Shown piece after piece: positions 17,803 through 27,719 of a DNA stretch of 64,000 nucleotides. The DNA comes from Zobellia amurskyensis (GTDB lineage: Bacteria; Bacteroidota; Bacteroidia; Flavobacteriales; Flavobacteriaceae): NCBI RefSeq assembly GCF_009725985.1, contig NZ_RCNR01000019.1, positions 1-64,000 of the forward strand. The letters run 5' to 3'. The translations under genes were made by a program, and so were the position numbers. Every line of letters begins with the position of its first letter. The first letter of the stretch is position 1. Below the pieces are notes generated by a model, which saw only the letters and a program-made list of their open reading frames with translations, was not told where the DNA came from and made no database searches.

Positions 17803-18618
17803 ATGAGTAAAAATAGTAGAGCATCTAAATTAGTGGCAAAGAGCCTTTTTGCTTTAACACTACTGTTATGTTTTCAATCTTGTAAAGAAAAAAAACAGGA
17901 AAATATTAGTGAAGCCACAGTTGAAGATCAAGAAATAGGAGATGGCTTTGTAAGCATCTTTGATGGTAAAACCTTAACGGATTGGAAAGGTGATAGTACA
18001 TATTGGCGTGTTGAAAATGGAAATTTAGTAGGTGAGGTAACCCCTGAAACTCTGTTAAAAAGTAATACTTTTATTATTTGGCAAGGAGGTCAACCAGATG
18101 ATTTTGAATTGAAGTTGGAATTTAAAATCGCTGAATCAGGGAATAGTGGTATTAATTATAGAAGTGATTTGATTGATACAATTCCAAATGCCATGAAAGG
18201 GTACCAAGCAGATATTGACGGTAAGAGAAGATATACAGGTCAAAACTATGAGGAGAAAAAAAGAGCCACCTTAGCCTATCGTGGTGAGAAAGTGATTATA
18301 AATAGTCAAGATAACCCTGAAGTTGAAGGTTCTTTGAGAGCCAATGTGAAAAGCAACTGTTGGCAGAGTAGGGAAGTGGTTGGTTCTTTGGGCGAATCAG
18401 ATTCCCTTAAGAGCAAAATAAAGAGTGAAGACTGGAACGAGGTACACCTTGTTATTAAAGGTAATAGACTTCAACATTATGTAAATGGAGTTTTAATGAG
18501 TGATGTTAATGATGAAGACACTGTAAATAGAAAGTTAAAAGGACATTTAGGAGTACAAGTTCATGTAGGCCCACCAATGAAGGTAGAATATAGAAATATT
18601 AGGCTGAAGAATTTGTAA
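17803..18618 (+). CDS. DUF1080 / 3-keto-disaccharide hydrolase-like lipoprotein
   Basis: The 271-residue lipoprotein (signal ending LLCFQSC) carries one concanavalin-like beta-sandwich domain of the DUF1080 (PF06439) type. Typical marks are GDGFVSIFDGKTLTDWKGD near residue 46, WRVENGNLVGE, FELKLEFKIAESGNSGINYRS, and the ending WNEVHLVIKGNRLQHYVNGVLMSDVND and PMKVEYRNIRLKNL. Some members cleave 3-keto-glycosides made by Gfo/Idh/MocA-type dehydrogenases. Such a dehydrogenase lies 4.5 kb downstream on the same strand, which supports that role here. The peroxiredoxin gene follows after 31 bases and probably shares its transcript. The actual substrate is unknown. Confidence 0.82.
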   Translation: MSKNSRASKLVAKSLFALTLLLCFQSCKEKKQENISEATVEDQEIGDGFVSIFDGKTLTDWKGDSTYWRVENGNLVGEVTPETLLKSNTFIIWQGGQPDDFELKLEFKIAESGNSGINYRSDLIDTIPNAMKGYQADIDGKRRYTGQNYEEKKRATLAYRGEKVIINSQDNPEVEGSLRANVKSNCWQSREVVGSLGESDSLKSKIKSEDWNEVHLVIKGNRLQHYVNGVLMSDVNDEDTVNRKLKGHLGVQVHVGPPMKVEYRNIRLKNL

Positions 18619-18649
18619 CAGTATAAATTAGTAAAGAAAGATAATTACA

Positions 18650-19225
18650 ATGAGTGAATTACAAGATTTTCAAAAGTTGGTTATTTCAAATGCAAGTCAT
18701 GTTAAGGGATTAGCAGTGGGTGATAAAGCTCCTGATTTTACCTTGCCCAATGCATTAGGTAAAGATATTTCGCTTTCTGAAATGCTGAAGTCGGGCATTG
18801 TAATTATCAAATTTTATAGAGGGGAATGGTGTCCTATTTGTAATTTGGATTTGAAGGAGGTACAAAGTAAGTTACCGGAGATTAAATCTTACGGAGCTTC
18901 CTTTTTAGCAATAAGTCCGCAAAACCCTGATGGAGCATTAACGGCAAAAGAAAAAAACAGTCTGGACTTTGAGGTGCTTAGTGATGCGAATCAAAATGTC
19001 ATTAAAGCATACAACCTTCAGTTTGATCCAGGTGAAGATTATCACGCACGGCGCGATTTGACTCTTCTAAATGGTAATGGTTCAAAAACACTTCCTGTTC
19101 CAGCTACTTTTATAATTAATATCAATCAAATAATAGAGGCGGCTCATGTAGAAGCTAATTACACAGAAAGAATGGGCGTATCTGAAATCCTTACTGTACT
19201 TAAAGATTTGGCGGACAGGAATTAA
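18650..19225 (+). CDS. Peroxiredoxin-like (AhpC/TSA) thiol protein
   Basis: The 191-residue thioredoxin-fold protein has no signal peptide, so it is probably cytoplasmic. GDKAPDFTLPNALGKDISLSE opens the AhpC/TSA domain, and GEWCPICNLDL carries a CxxC pair (Cys61, Cys64) at the peroxidatic position. The cis-Pro segment is PVPATFIININ. Peroxiredoxin-like proteins of this kind reduce peroxides or disulfides. Its place after the DUF1080 gene (31-base gap) is unusual for a polysaccharide locus. It might protect against peroxide arising from sugar oxidation, but that is speculation. The next gene has its own regulated promoter starting about 50 bases downstream. Confidence 0.82.
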   Translation: MSELQDFQKLVISNASHVKGLAVGDKAPDFTLPNALGKDISLSEMLKSGIVIIKFYRGEWCPICNLDLKEVQSKLPEIKSYGASFLAISPQNPDGALTAKEKNSLDFEVLSDANQNVIKAYNLQFDPGEDYHARRDLTLLNGNGSKTLPVPATFIININQIIEAAHVEANYTERMGVSEILTVLKDLADRN

Positions 19226-19277
19226 CTTGTTGGACGAGTCTAAAATATGAATAGAAAGAAGTAAACCCATGCATTCT

Positions 19278-19322
19278 CAGGACAGCACAGGATGGGTAAT
19301 GACGCTATAACATATAAGTTTG
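19278..19322 (+). promoter_or_regulatory. Promoter of the sulfatase-rhamnosidase fusion gene with 16-bp element
   Basis: CAGGACAGCACAGGAT (19278-19293) ends 22 bp before TAAGTTTG (19315-19322), an exact TAnnTTTG box. The start codon at 19395 leaves a leader of about 65 bases. Orientation and spacing equal those at the rha operon and SusC 1 promoters. Confidence 0.75.
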
Positions 19323-19394
19323 GGAAAGATTTTTTTCAACTTCTTAGTTTGAACTAAAAATCTAAGTTCATCGAATTTAATAAATACCGAATTT

Positions 19395-22300
19395 ATGAGA
19401 ATAAGAGTTCTAGCAGCAACCTTTCTTTGCGGGTGCATACTACCATTAACGGCGCAAAAAGCGACGCAAGAACAGCAGGCCGAAAAGCCTAACATTATTT
19501 TTATTTTAACGGATGATCAACGTTTTGATGCGTTGGGTTATGCAGGCAATAAATTCATTTCTACACCTGAAATGGATAAATTGGCAAAAGACGGTACCTA
19601 TTTTGAAAATGCCATGGTGACCACTCCCATCTGTGCCGCCAGTAGAGCTAGCATTCTAACCGGACTTTATGAACGTACACATAGCTTTAATTTTCAGACA
19701 GGAAATATTAGAGAGTCATATATGGCAGAATCCTATCCTTCCATTTTAAAGGAGAATGGATATTTTACCGGTTTTTATGGTAAATACGGAGTTAGGTACG
19801 ATAATCTAGAAAATCAATTTGACGAATATGAGTCTTATGACCGTAACAATCAATATAAAGACAGACGCGGCTATTACTATAAAACCCTAGGTAAGGATAC
19901 GGTTCATTTAACACGATATACAGGACAAAAAGCAATTGATTTTATTGCAGATGTAAAGACAGATGAGCCTTTTTGTCTTTCCTTGAGTTTTAGTGCTCCT
20001 CATGCCCATGATGGGGCTGAGGACCAATATTTCTGGCAAGGGGAGTCAGATGCTTTGCTTCAGAATATCAATATGCCCAAAGCGGATTTGGGAGAGGATA
20101 AATACTTTGAGGCCCAACCTAAGTTTGTGCGTGATGGTTTTAACCGTTTGCGATGGACGTGGAGGTACGATACTCCCGAAAAATATCAACATAGCGTAAA
20201 GGGCTATTACCGAATGATTTCTGGTATAGATCGGGAAATTGCCAAAATAAGGACTGAGCTAGAAAAGAAAGGACTTGCAGATAACACGGTTATTATTCTA
20301 ATGGGAGATAACGGTTATTTTTTAGGGGAGCGCCAGCTTGCGGGTAAATGGTTGTTATATGATAACTCTGTTCGCGTGCCTTTAATTGTATATGACCCAA
20401 GGGTAAAAAGACAAAAAGATAGTGATGCATTGGCATTGAATATAGATGTGCCTTCTACCATTTTAGATTTAGCTGGAATAGCCCCGCCAAAAACATGGCA
20501 AGGAAAAAGTCTTATGCCTATCGTAGAAAAATCGAAGAAAGACTTTAAGCGGGATACGGTATTGATCGAACACCTTTGGGAGTTTGATCATATTCCACCA
20601 AGCGAAGGAGTCCGCACTAAAGATTGGAAATACTTCCGCTATGTAAACGACCAGTCTTTTGAAGAACTTTACAATTTAGAAGACGACCCTAAAGAGATTA
20701 ACAATCTTGCAAAAGACTCAAAATATGCGGAAAAGTTAGCAGCATTTCGCAACAAAACCAATAGTCTTATACTTGAGCTTTCCGATGACTATTCCAAAGG
20801 CCCGAGCGATTTGGTTATAGAATGGATACGAAACACGGAAGGGGTTACGGTAATTGATACGAAACCAGAATTTGGATGGGTAGTGCCGGACGGAGCGGTT
20901 TCACAATCGGCCTATCAAATACTGGTGGCTTCATCCAAAGAAAAGATAAACAACAATATTGGTGATGTTTGGGATAGTGAACAAATAAGAACCAGCGCGT
21001 CATCAGAAATAGAACATGGAAGTACTGAGTTGAAAAGCGGAGAGACCTATTTCTGGAAAGTGCGTATTTGGGACCAAGACAATCGGCTTTCAAGGTATTC
21101 TCAAAGTCAGTCTTTTACAATGGGAAGTCCTAAGGCTACAATAACTACACCCAACAGTTTTCAAATCGATAAAATTCAACCCGTCAAATTTGAAAAAAGA
21201 GGCGAAACCTATTTCATGGATTTTGGAAAAGCAGCTTTTGCAACTCTAGACTTTACATATAAAACTAAAGTGAGTGACAGCCTTACTTTTAGAATAGGAG
21301 AACAGCTAGATGGTGAAAACATTAACAGAACACCTTTCCATAGAAGCCATATCAGATATCAAGAAATTAAAATGGCTGTAAACCCTAATCAAACAGAATA
21401 CCAACTTCAGGTACAAGTAGATGAAAGAAATACAAGACCAGGCAAGGCGCTACCACTTCCAAAAGATTTTCCGGTTTTGATGCCGTTTAGATATGTTGAG
21501 GTAGATGGTGTAAAAGAATCTGTTACAGCAGAAGATTTTACATTATTGGCTCATCATAGTTATTGGGAAGATGATGCTAGTAGTTTCAAAAGCTCGGATG
21601 ATATTTTGAACCAAGTTTGGGAAATCTGTAAATACACGATTAAGGCCACTACTTTTAATGGACTCTATGTAGATGGTGACCGTGAGCGTATTCCGTACGA
21701 GGCAGATGCGTATTTGAACCAATTGAGCCATTATACCACTGATCGTGAGTATGCTATTGCTAGACAGACCATAGAATACTTTATGGAGCACCCAACATGG
21801 CCTACCGAATGGCAGCAGCACGTGGCGCTTATGTTTTATGCAGATTACATGTATACCGGTAATACGGAGCTAATTGAGAAATATTATGACCGTTTAAAAT
21901 ACAAGACACTTTATGAGCTTTCTAATGAAGAAGGGCTGATAACTTCTACTAAAATGACACCGGAGTTAATGAAGAACCTTGGTTTTTCTCCGCAATTGAA
22001 AGAGACCTTTAGAGATATTGTAGATTGGCCGTCTGCCGGTTGGGGTGGAGACCCATCTAATAAAGGGGAACGGGATGCTTACGTTTTTAAGGATTACAAC
22101 ACTGTGGTAAATGCATTCTATTATCAGAATATGAATATCATGGCCGAATTTGCAAAAGTTTTAGGTAAAACAGAGGAAGCAAGAGATTTTGAACTCCGTG
22201 CTTTAAAAGCGAAAAAAGCGGTCAATGAAAATATGTTCGATTCGGAGCGAGGTGTTTATGTAGATGGTATAGGAACAGACCATGCTGCCCTGCATGCCAA

Positions 22301-22916
22301 TATGCTGCCTTTAGCTTTCAATATGGTGCCGGAGGAGCATATTTCTTCTGTTGTGGAACATGTAAAATCGCGTGGAATGGCATGTAGTGTTTACGGTTCA
22401 CAATATTTAATGGACGGACTTTATAACGCAGGAGCAGCAGATTACGCTTTAGAATTGCTAACGGACACCAGTGATAGAAGTTGGTACAACATGATTCGTA
22501 TCGGGTCTACAATGACTTTGGAAGCTTGGGATTTGAAGTATAAGAATAATCTAGATTGGAACCATGCTTGGGGTGCTGTGCCAGCTAACGCAATTCCACG
22601 TGGACTTTGGGGTATTCAACCTAAAACGCCAGGATTTGGAATTGCTACTATAAAACCTCAAATGAGCGATTTAAAAAATAGCAGCATTGAAGTACCTACT
22701 ATAAAAGGAACGATAAAAGGAAGCTACAAATATGAAACTCCTAGGCTTCAAATTTTTGAAATTGAGATTCCTGCCAATATGGTTGCGGAATTTGAAATTG
22801 CCCCGTCGCCCGGTAAAGAACTTATGCACAATGGTAAGAAAGTAAATGCTGCTTTTGGCTCAGTACGTTTGGAACCAGGTAAGCATGAAATTAAATTAGT
22901 GGTCAATTCTTTTTAA
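19395..22916 (+). CDS. Two-domain enzyme: S1 sulfatase fused to GH78 alpha-L-rhamnosidase
   Basis: The 1173-residue exported protein has a signal peptide ending near ILPLTAQ. Residues about 30-465 form a sulfatase: [15 protein letters not shown], the formylglycine motif [11 protein letters not shown] (Cys80; Ala replaces the usual Pro, which the sulfatase consensus allows), [16 protein letters not shown] and [15 protein letters not shown]. From about residue 475 a GH78 rhamnosidase follows: an Fn3-like part ([20 protein letters not shown]), a beta-sandwich, and the alpha/alpha barrel with [11 protein letters not shown] holding the likely acid Glu, [14 protein letters not shown] and TMTLEAWD. 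One chain could desulfate a rhamnose and then release it. A similar sulfatase-GH78 fusion is known, as I recall, from the ulvan locus of Formosa agariphila. The upstream promoter carries the regulon element. Confidence 0.92.
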   Translation: MRIRVLAATFLCGCILPLTAQKATQEQQAEKPNIIFILTDDQRFDALGYAGNKFISTPEMDKLAKDGTYFENAMVTTPICAASRASILTGLYERTHSFNFQTGNIRESYMAESYPSILKENGYFTGFYGKYGVRYDNLENQFDEYESYDRNNQYKDRRGYYYKTLGKDTVHLTRYTGQKAIDFIADVKTDEPFCLSLSFSAPHAHDGAEDQYFWQGESDALLQNINMPKADLGEDKYFEAQPKFVRDGFNRLRWTWRYDTPEKYQHSVKGYYRMISGIDREIAKIRTELEKKGLADNTVIILMGDNGYFLGERQLAGKWLLYDNSVRVPLIVYDPRVKRQKDSDALALNIDVPSTILDLAGIAPPKTWQGKSLMPIVEKSKKDFKRDTVLIEHLWEFDHIPPSEGVRTKDWKYFRYVNDQSFEELYNLEDDPKEINNLAKDSKYAEKLAAFRNKTNSLILELSDDYSKGPSDLVIEWIRNTEGVTVIDTKPEFGWVVPDGAVSQSAYQILVASSKEKINNNIGDVWDSEQIRTSASSEIEHGSTELKSGETYFWKVRIWDQDNRLSRYSQSQSFTMGSPKATITTPNSFQIDKIQPVKFEKRGETYFMDFGKAAFATLDFTYKTKVSDSLTFRIGEQLDGENINRTPFHRSHIRYQEIKMAVNPNQTEYQLQVQVDERNTRPGKALPLPKDFPVLMPFRYVEVDGVKESVTAEDFTLLAHHSYWEDDASSFKSSDDILNQVWEICKYTIKATTFNGLYVDGDRERIPYEADAYLNQLSHYTTDREYAIARQTIEYFMEHPTWPTEWQQHVALMFYADYMYTGNTELIEKYYDRLKYKTLYELSNEEGLITSTKMTPELMKNLGFSPQLKETFRDIVDWPSAGWGGDPSNKGERDAYVFKDYNTVVNAFYYQNMNIMAEFAKVLGKTEEARDFELRALKAKKAVNENMFDSERGVYVDGIGTDHAALHANMLPLAFNMVPEEHISSVVEHVKSRGMACSVYGSQYLMDGLYNAGAADYALELLTDTSDRSWYNMIRIGSTMTLEAWDLKYKNNLDWNHAWGAVPANAIPRGLWGIQPKTPGFGIATIKPQMSDLKNSSIEVPTIKGTIKGSYKYETPRLQIFEIEIPANMVAEFEIAPSPGKELMHNGKKVNAAFGSVRLEPGKHEIKLVVNSF

Positions 22917-23106
22917 AGATTCTTTATTTTTTTAATTGTAAAGGGTACATTTATAAAATGCAAATCAATTTATTTTTATACTTATATAAAAATATATGTA
23001 TAGAGATTGACCAAATTTTTGGAGTAGCTAAACCCGGAAATATCCAGTTGTAAGGCTATGGCAACCAAATTTTATCACAAGATTATAAAATTAAAGAATT
23101 ACAATA

Positions 23107-24444
23107 ATGAAAACATCTAGAAGAAGTTTTATTCAGAAAACAGCATTGGGAACTACGGGTGCTATATTGGGTAGTTCTAGCTTATCGGCTAAGAGTTACA
23201 GAAAAGTGATGGGTGCTAATGATAGAATCCAAGTAGCCATTGCAGGTCTGGGACGACGTGTTAGTGCTATGTATACACCAATAGAGTTAAAGAGTAACAA
23301 TGTAGAGCTGTTATACCTTTGCGATGTTATGGAGAGTCAGCGTGTAAAAGCGGCTTCGGAAATGTCCAAGCGATTAGGCTATACTCCAAAACTTGAAAAC
23401 GATATTAGAAAAGTTCTTGAAGATAAAAAAGTAGATGCGTTGTTTAACTTAACTCCTGATCATTGGCATGCTCCAGGTTCTATAATGGCGTTAAAGGAAG
23501 GAAAACATGTTTACGTAGAAAAGCCATGTAGCCATAATATGGCCGAAAATGAATTACTTGTGGCGGCTCAGAAAAAGTACGATCGTGTGGTGCAAATGGG
23601 GAACCAACAACGTTCTGCGGAGCATAGCATTGATATTATAAAGCAAATTCATAATGGTGTAATCGGTAAGCCATATAAGGCGGTTGCTTTTTTTAGTAGT
23701 AAACGAGGAGAGGTGCCACTTCAAAAAGCAGCACCCATTCCTGCAGGTCTGGATTGGGAATTATTTCAGGGACCTGCTGTTCGTCGTGATTATACTTCTG
23801 AAACGTGGAATTACAATTGGCATTGGTACGGATGGAATTATGGTACGGCAGAATTAGGTAATAACGGTACGCATGAGTTAGATGTAGCGCGTTGGGCATT
23901 GCAAGTGGATTTTCCAAATCATGTAGAAGCAGATGGTATTAAATCAGCTTTTGTTGATGATGGTTGGGAAATGTACGATACTATGGAAGCTACTTTTAAG
24001 TTCGATAATAATACAACCATTAAATGGGATGGTAAAAGTAGAAATGGATATTCTACCTATGGTGGAGGTCGTGGTACCATTATATACGGTAGCGAAGGTA
24101 GTGTTTATGTAAACCGAAACTTGTACAAGTTGTATGACAGAGAGGGTAACTTGGTAAAAACAGTTAACGCAAAAACGAAAGAAGGCGGAATAGAGCTTGG
24201 CGGCGGTGGCGGAATGACTACCGTACACGTTGGTAATTTTTTCAATACAATTAGAGGAAAAGAAACATTACAAGCACCAATAGACGATGCATCAAAAAGT
24301 ATGGCATTAGTTCACTTCGGTAATGTAGCGTATAGAATTGGTAATGGTTTTGATATAGATTCCAAAACCGGGCGAATGCTAGACCGTAAAGCATTGGCTT
24401 TATGGGGTAGGGAATATGCCAAAGGCTGGGATGTAAAACTTTAA
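23107..24444 (+). CDS. Tat-exported Gfo/Idh/MocA-family oxidoreductase
   Basis: The 445-residue NAD(P)-dependent sugar dehydrogenase family protein begins with a twin-arginine signal (SRRSFIQK, then a Gly/Ala/Ser-rich stretch), so it is exported folded with its cofactor. The Rossmann motif is VAIAGLGRRVSAMY near residue 42. The family lysine lies in VYVEKPCSHN near residue 141, and the catalytic-region helix is WNYGTAELGNNGTHELDVARWAL. Periplasmic members with this layout oxidise or transiently oxidise sugars, some at C3. With the DUF1080 protein upstream this hints at oxidative glycoside cleavage (inference). It is 190 bases downstream of the sulfatase-GH78 gene and ends at a strong terminator. 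Confidence 0.86.
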   Translation: MKTSRRSFIQKTALGTTGAILGSSSLSAKSYRKVMGANDRIQVAIAGLGRRVSAMYTPIELKSNNVELLYLCDVMESQRVKAASEMSKRLGYTPKLENDIRKVLEDKKVDALFNLTPDHWHAPGSIMALKEGKHVYVEKPCSHNMAENELLVAAQKKYDRVVQMGNQQRSAEHSIDIIKQIHNGVIGKPYKAVAFFSSKRGEVPLQKAAPIPAGLDWELFQGPAVRRDYTSETWNYNWHWYGWNYGTAELGNNGTHELDVARWALQVDFPNHVEADGIKSAFVDDGWEMYDTMEATFKFDNNTTIKWDGKSRNGYSTYGGGRGTIIYGSEGSVYVNRNLYKLYDREGNLVKTVNAKTKEGGIELGGGGGMTTVHVGNFFNTIRGKETLQAPIDDASKSMALVHFGNVAYRIGNGFDIDSKTGRMLDRKALALWGREYAKGWDVKL

Positions 24445-24460
24445 TTTTAATAAGTAATGA

Positions 24461-24507
24461 AATCGGGGGTAATATAGCTAAAAGCTATATTACCCCCGAT
24501 TTTTTTT
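24461..24507 (+). terminator. Strong rho-independent terminator at the end of region B
   Basis: A perfect 19-base stem (24461-24479 with 24483-24501) has the core GGGGGTAATATAGCT, an AAA loop, and runs into a continuous T tract to 24507. It separates two converging genes and may also stop the minus-strand sulfatase transcript, though the T tract favours the plus strand. Confidence 0.92.
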
Positions 24508-24534
24508 ATCAATTTTTAGATTTGCCAAAACAGA

Positions 24535-25998
24535 TTAATTGGTATAGGGAACCGTCCCTGTTTCATCAATGGGATATCCCCATTTTTTAATGTATTCCAA
24601 ACCGGGAAGAAACTCATCCCCAGTTTCTTTCAACCTTTGAGATAGTAATTTTTCCATATCATCTTGCACAGAAGTATACCCTTCATTACCCACAAGGTTA
24701 TTCAGTTGGTAAGGGTCTATTTTATTATCAAAAAGTAACCATGGGCCTGACAAACTTCTTGCATAAGTGTACTGTTGCGTAATTATGGCTCGGTACTCTC
24801 TACCACCATGTTGTACCTTGTTCCATTGTCCAAATGGCTGTACACAGGTTAGCAATGTATATTGTCCCACTTGCTCTTTTCCTTCTAAATAAGGTCTGTA
24901 GTCAATCCCTTCTACAGTATCGGGTATGGTAATGTCACACAGACTTAAAAGAGTAGGCATGATATCTTCGGAATTCATCAAAGCATCCCTTTCACCGGTA
25001 GCTATTTTAAGTTTTTCAGGAATGTGGTAGAGCATAGGTACGCGTGCAGATTCTTCATAGGGCTGCTGCTTTTTATAAGCTCCGTGAGAACCAAGTAAAT
25101 CGCCATGGTCTGCAGTAAAAACAATAATGGTATTGTCATACTGTCCGGAATCTTTCAGGTTTTTGATGAGCTTACCGATCATATCGTCAAGTGCGGCTAT
25201 GTGGGCGTAATACCCGGCTAAATCTTTCTTAGCCTGTTCCTTTAGGTTATCAGGTACATTTCTGCGGAGTTTAATTTTAGCGGGATCAAACCGATTTCTG
25301 TATTCTTCGGGAGCGGTATGATATGGGGCGTGCGGAGTGCCATAGGAAAGAATCATCATATAAGGATTCTCTGAAGAATTTCTATTTTTGATATAGTCGA
25401 TGGCGGCATCGGTCTGTTCAAAGGTATCATAGCTATCCCAGATTTTCCGGTCCGGGTCATCATTGTCATAGTAAACGGATTCATTATAATCATGGGTACA
25501 TTCATTGCCTTTCCAGAATTTGAATCCTTGCCTTCTTTTGCCGGGAGCAACATTTTGTAATCTCCCATGGCCATCTAAATGCCATTTACCAATGTACCCC
25601 GTATCATATCCTTCCTTATTGAATACTTTTGCAATAGTCACCGCATTGGTGTCCAACTGTACATCGTTCATAAAGACTCCATGTGTCAATGGGCGTTGTC
25701 CCGTTAAGAGCGAAGCCCTAAAAGGTGAACAAACCGGCATTCCGGATACGGCATTTTTAAAATTCACGCTTGTTGCTGCCAATTCATCTAGATTGGGAGT
25801 GTTAACATTAGGGTCTCCTGCATAGCCCGTAGCTTGCGCCCGCCACTGATCTGTTAGGATAACGAGTACGTTAGGACGGCTGGTTTCTTGAGACTCCACA
25901 ACGGTTTCTTTTTTCTTTTCACTACAAGAGACTCCAAAGGTTAATATGCATACTAAGAGTAAATAGTGATAAAAGGTTATTCGGAATTTATTTTTCAT
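24535..25998 (-). CDS. Sulfatase, formylglycine-dependent S1 family, lipoprotein
   Basis: The 487-residue exported enzyme has a lipoprotein signal ending TFGVSC. RPNVLVILTDQWRAQATGY opens the fold, and CSPFRASLLTGQRPLTHG carries Cys90 for formylglycine. GYIGKWHLDGHGR and FTADHGDLLGSHGAYKK provide substrate and metal-site residues. The chain ends with LLFDNKIDPYQLNNLVG. The sequence style (PNVLVILTDQWRAQA) resembles the S1_16-like sulfatases common in algal loci, but I cannot fix the subfamily. It lies downstream of SusC/SusD pair 2 on the same strand but is separated by a terminator hairpin (26082-26124). It is therefore likely transcribed from its own promoter in 25999-26080, where no copy of the 16-bp element is visible. 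Confidence 0.9.
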   Translation of the reverse strand: MKNKFRITFYHYLLLVCILTFGVSCSEKKKETVVESQETSRPNVLVILTDQWRAQATGYAGDPNVNTPNLDELAATSVNFKNAVSGMPVCSPFRASLLTGQRPLTHGVFMNDVQLDTNAVTIAKVFNKEGYDTGYIGKWHLDGHGRLQNVAPGKRRQGFKFWKGNECTHDYNESVYYDNDDPDRKIWDSYDTFEQTDAAIDYIKNRNSSENPYMMILSYGTPHAPYHTAPEEYRNRFDPAKIKLRRNVPDNLKEQAKKDLAGYYAHIAALDDMIGKLIKNLKDSGQYDNTIIVFTADHGDLLGSHGAYKKQQPYEESARVPMLYHIPEKLKIATGERDALMNSEDIMPTLLSLCDITIPDTVEGIDYRPYLEGKEQVGQYTLLTCVQPFGQWNKVQHGGREYRAIITQQYTYARSLSGPWLLFDNKIDPYQLNNLVGNEGYTSVQDDMEKLLSQRLKETGDEFLPGLEYIKKWGYPIDETGTVPYTN

Positions 25999-26081
25999 AG
26001 AAATAGGTTGGTTTTAATACTCTAATTTAGTTAAAAAAAGAAGTGCTAAAGTCTAAATCCTTTTAGTTATTGCTTAGTTAT

Positions 26082-26124
26082 AAAAAAACAATGGGATTAC
26101 AGTTTATCACCTCCTCCCATTGTT
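26082..26124 (-). terminator. Rho-independent terminator after SusD 2
   Basis: On the minus strand AACAATGGGA-type arms (26087-26096 and 26115-26124) pair perfectly over ten bases around an 18-base loop. The stem leads into seven T on that strand (A run 26082-26088). It lies 43 bases past the susD stop codon. Confidence 0.8.
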
Positions 26125-26166
26125 ATTCAACAAAACTAATTCAACTATTTAGAAATAATTTTCTAT

Positions 26167-27654
26167 TTAATATCCTGGATTTTGACTTAATTCATTTACA
26201 AGAATTTGTTCCGCTGGTATGGGAGACAAAAGTTTATAAGGAGCAATTTCATAGGCATTATTAAAAAGAAATGACTTTTCTTCATTCTGACGAATACCGT
26301 GGGCAGTCATCACATCAATAGCTTTTTCCGTACGCTTTAAATCGTACCAACGGTGGTTTTCAAAACAAAGTTCTACCTGACGTTCTTTTGCTATTAATGT
26401 CTCTAAATCTGGTTTGCTTAGACCTGCTAGAGCATTAGTTAAACCAGCTCTGTTACGAACTTGTTCAACATAAGGAATGGCCTCATCAGTTCTACCTAGC
26501 TCATTCAAGACTTCTGCATACATAAGCAAAACGTCTGAGTACCTAAGTATAGGGAGATTATCTCCAGTACGATCATCCGGTGCAGAAACAGGAGCGTTGT
26601 ATTTTCCAACATATGGTATATCTCGTATTACGTCATCATAATCTGGTCCTGTCCAAAATTTGACTGAAACGTCTTTTCTTAGATCTCCCGGCTCAAAGGC
26701 TTCAATCATATCAACAGTTGGTTGGTTCCAACCTGCAGAAATAATATTAATATTTGGTCTTCCTGTTACTTCCCCTTTTGATGTCCATGGAGCAAAGTAG
26801 AATATGAATCGGTTCGAAAGTTCCGTACTGTTTTCGGAATATTGGATTGCAAAAATAATTTCTGATAAGGCAGTATCGGGAGAGTTGAAAACATCGGAAT
26901 AATTAGGAACAAGACTATAAGTACCTTCGTTTATCAAAGAAGCTAAAACAGTTTCAGCTTCAGTATAATTTTTTCTAGTCAAATATACTTTTCCTAGTAA
27001 AGCTGCGGATGCATCACCATTGGCCCTTCCTGTTTCGAGTGCTCCAGTTGCACTTTCAAAATGCATTATGGCGCTTCGTAGGTCTGCTATGATACTTTCA
27101 TAGACAACATCTTCTGCCGACCTTTTTGTGTTAAATGCTTCTTGTGGAGTAATCGGCTCTAAAACTAACGGGATATCTCCAAATTGTCTAACGAGATTAA
27201 AGTTGTATAGCGCTCTTAAAAAGAGCACTTCCCCTATTGTTCTATTTCTGATTGAATCATCGGACCAAACTACTTCAGGCCGCTCTATTTCTGATAATAG
27301 TTTATTACAACGTGTAATGCCATCGTAAGATAAATCCCAAAATCGTGAATAGGCACGATTAGCTGGGGTGAAAATAAACTGGTCAATTACTCCTCTTACC
27401 GCTTCTCCTGTTCTGGTATTAAATTGAAAGCTGGTATTATCTGATATCAGTTCAGATAGAACCCAATGAGTATCCTTTTCATAGTCTCTCATTGGTGTAT
27501 AACAACCATTTGCTAAAAGAATAAATTCTTTTTCCGATTGATAAAAATTGCCCTCACTAGAGGTTGTTTCCGGATATATTTCTAAAAAATCATCAGAGCA
27601 AGAAATCGCTAAGGCAAACCCGAGAATGATTAAAAGATTAGTTATTTTTTTCAT
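26167..27654 (-). CDS. SusD/RagB-type surface glycan-binding lipoprotein (pair 2)
   Basis: The lipoprotein of about 495 residues starts best at 27654 (MKKITNLLIILGF), four codons inside an in-frame ATG at 27666. Its lipobox is LAISC. SusD motifs include IGEVLFLRALYNFNLVRQFGD, DASAALLGKVYLTRKNYTEAE, LRYSDVLLMYAEVLNELG, VEQVRNRAGLTN and AKERQVELCFENHRWYDLKR. It is 65 bases downstream of susC 2 and belongs to the unit governed by the ECF sigma/FecR system upstream. The ligand is unknown; the adjoining GH78 gene suggests a rhamnose-containing glycan. Confidence 0.93.
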   Translation of the reverse strand: MKKITNLLIILGFALAISCSDDFLEIYPETTSSEGNFYQSEKEFILLANGCYTPMRDYEKDTHWVLSELISDNTSFQFNTRTGEAVRGVIDQFIFTPANRAYSRFWDLSYDGITRCNKLLSEIERPEVVWSDDSIRNRTIGEVLFLRALYNFNLVRQFGDIPLVLEPITPQEAFNTKRSAEDVVYESIIADLRSAIMHFESATGALETGRANGDASAALLGKVYLTRKNYTEAETVLASLINEGTYSLVPNYSDVFNSPDTALSEIIFAIQYSENSTELSNRFIFYFAPWTSKGEVTGRPNINIISAGWNQPTVDMIEAFEPGDLRKDVSVKFWTGPDYDDVIRDIPYVGKYNAPVSAPDDRTGDNLPILRYSDVLLMYAEVLNELGRTDEAIPYVEQVRNRAGLTNALAGLSKPDLETLIAKERQVELCFENHRWYDLKRTEKAIDVMTAHGIRQNEEKSFLFNNAYEIAPYKLLSPIPAEQILVNELSQNPGY

Positions 27655-27719
27655 GATATTTTTCAAGTCTTAATATTAATATATAGTCTTAGACATGCTT
27701 ATAGAAGAAAACCTATGTT

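Noticed and set aside
17774-17806. A ten-codon upstream frame whose TGA overlaps the DUF1080 start codon (ATGA)
   Set aside because: It resembles translational coupling, but the peptide is tiny and A-rich sequence makes such frames common by chance.
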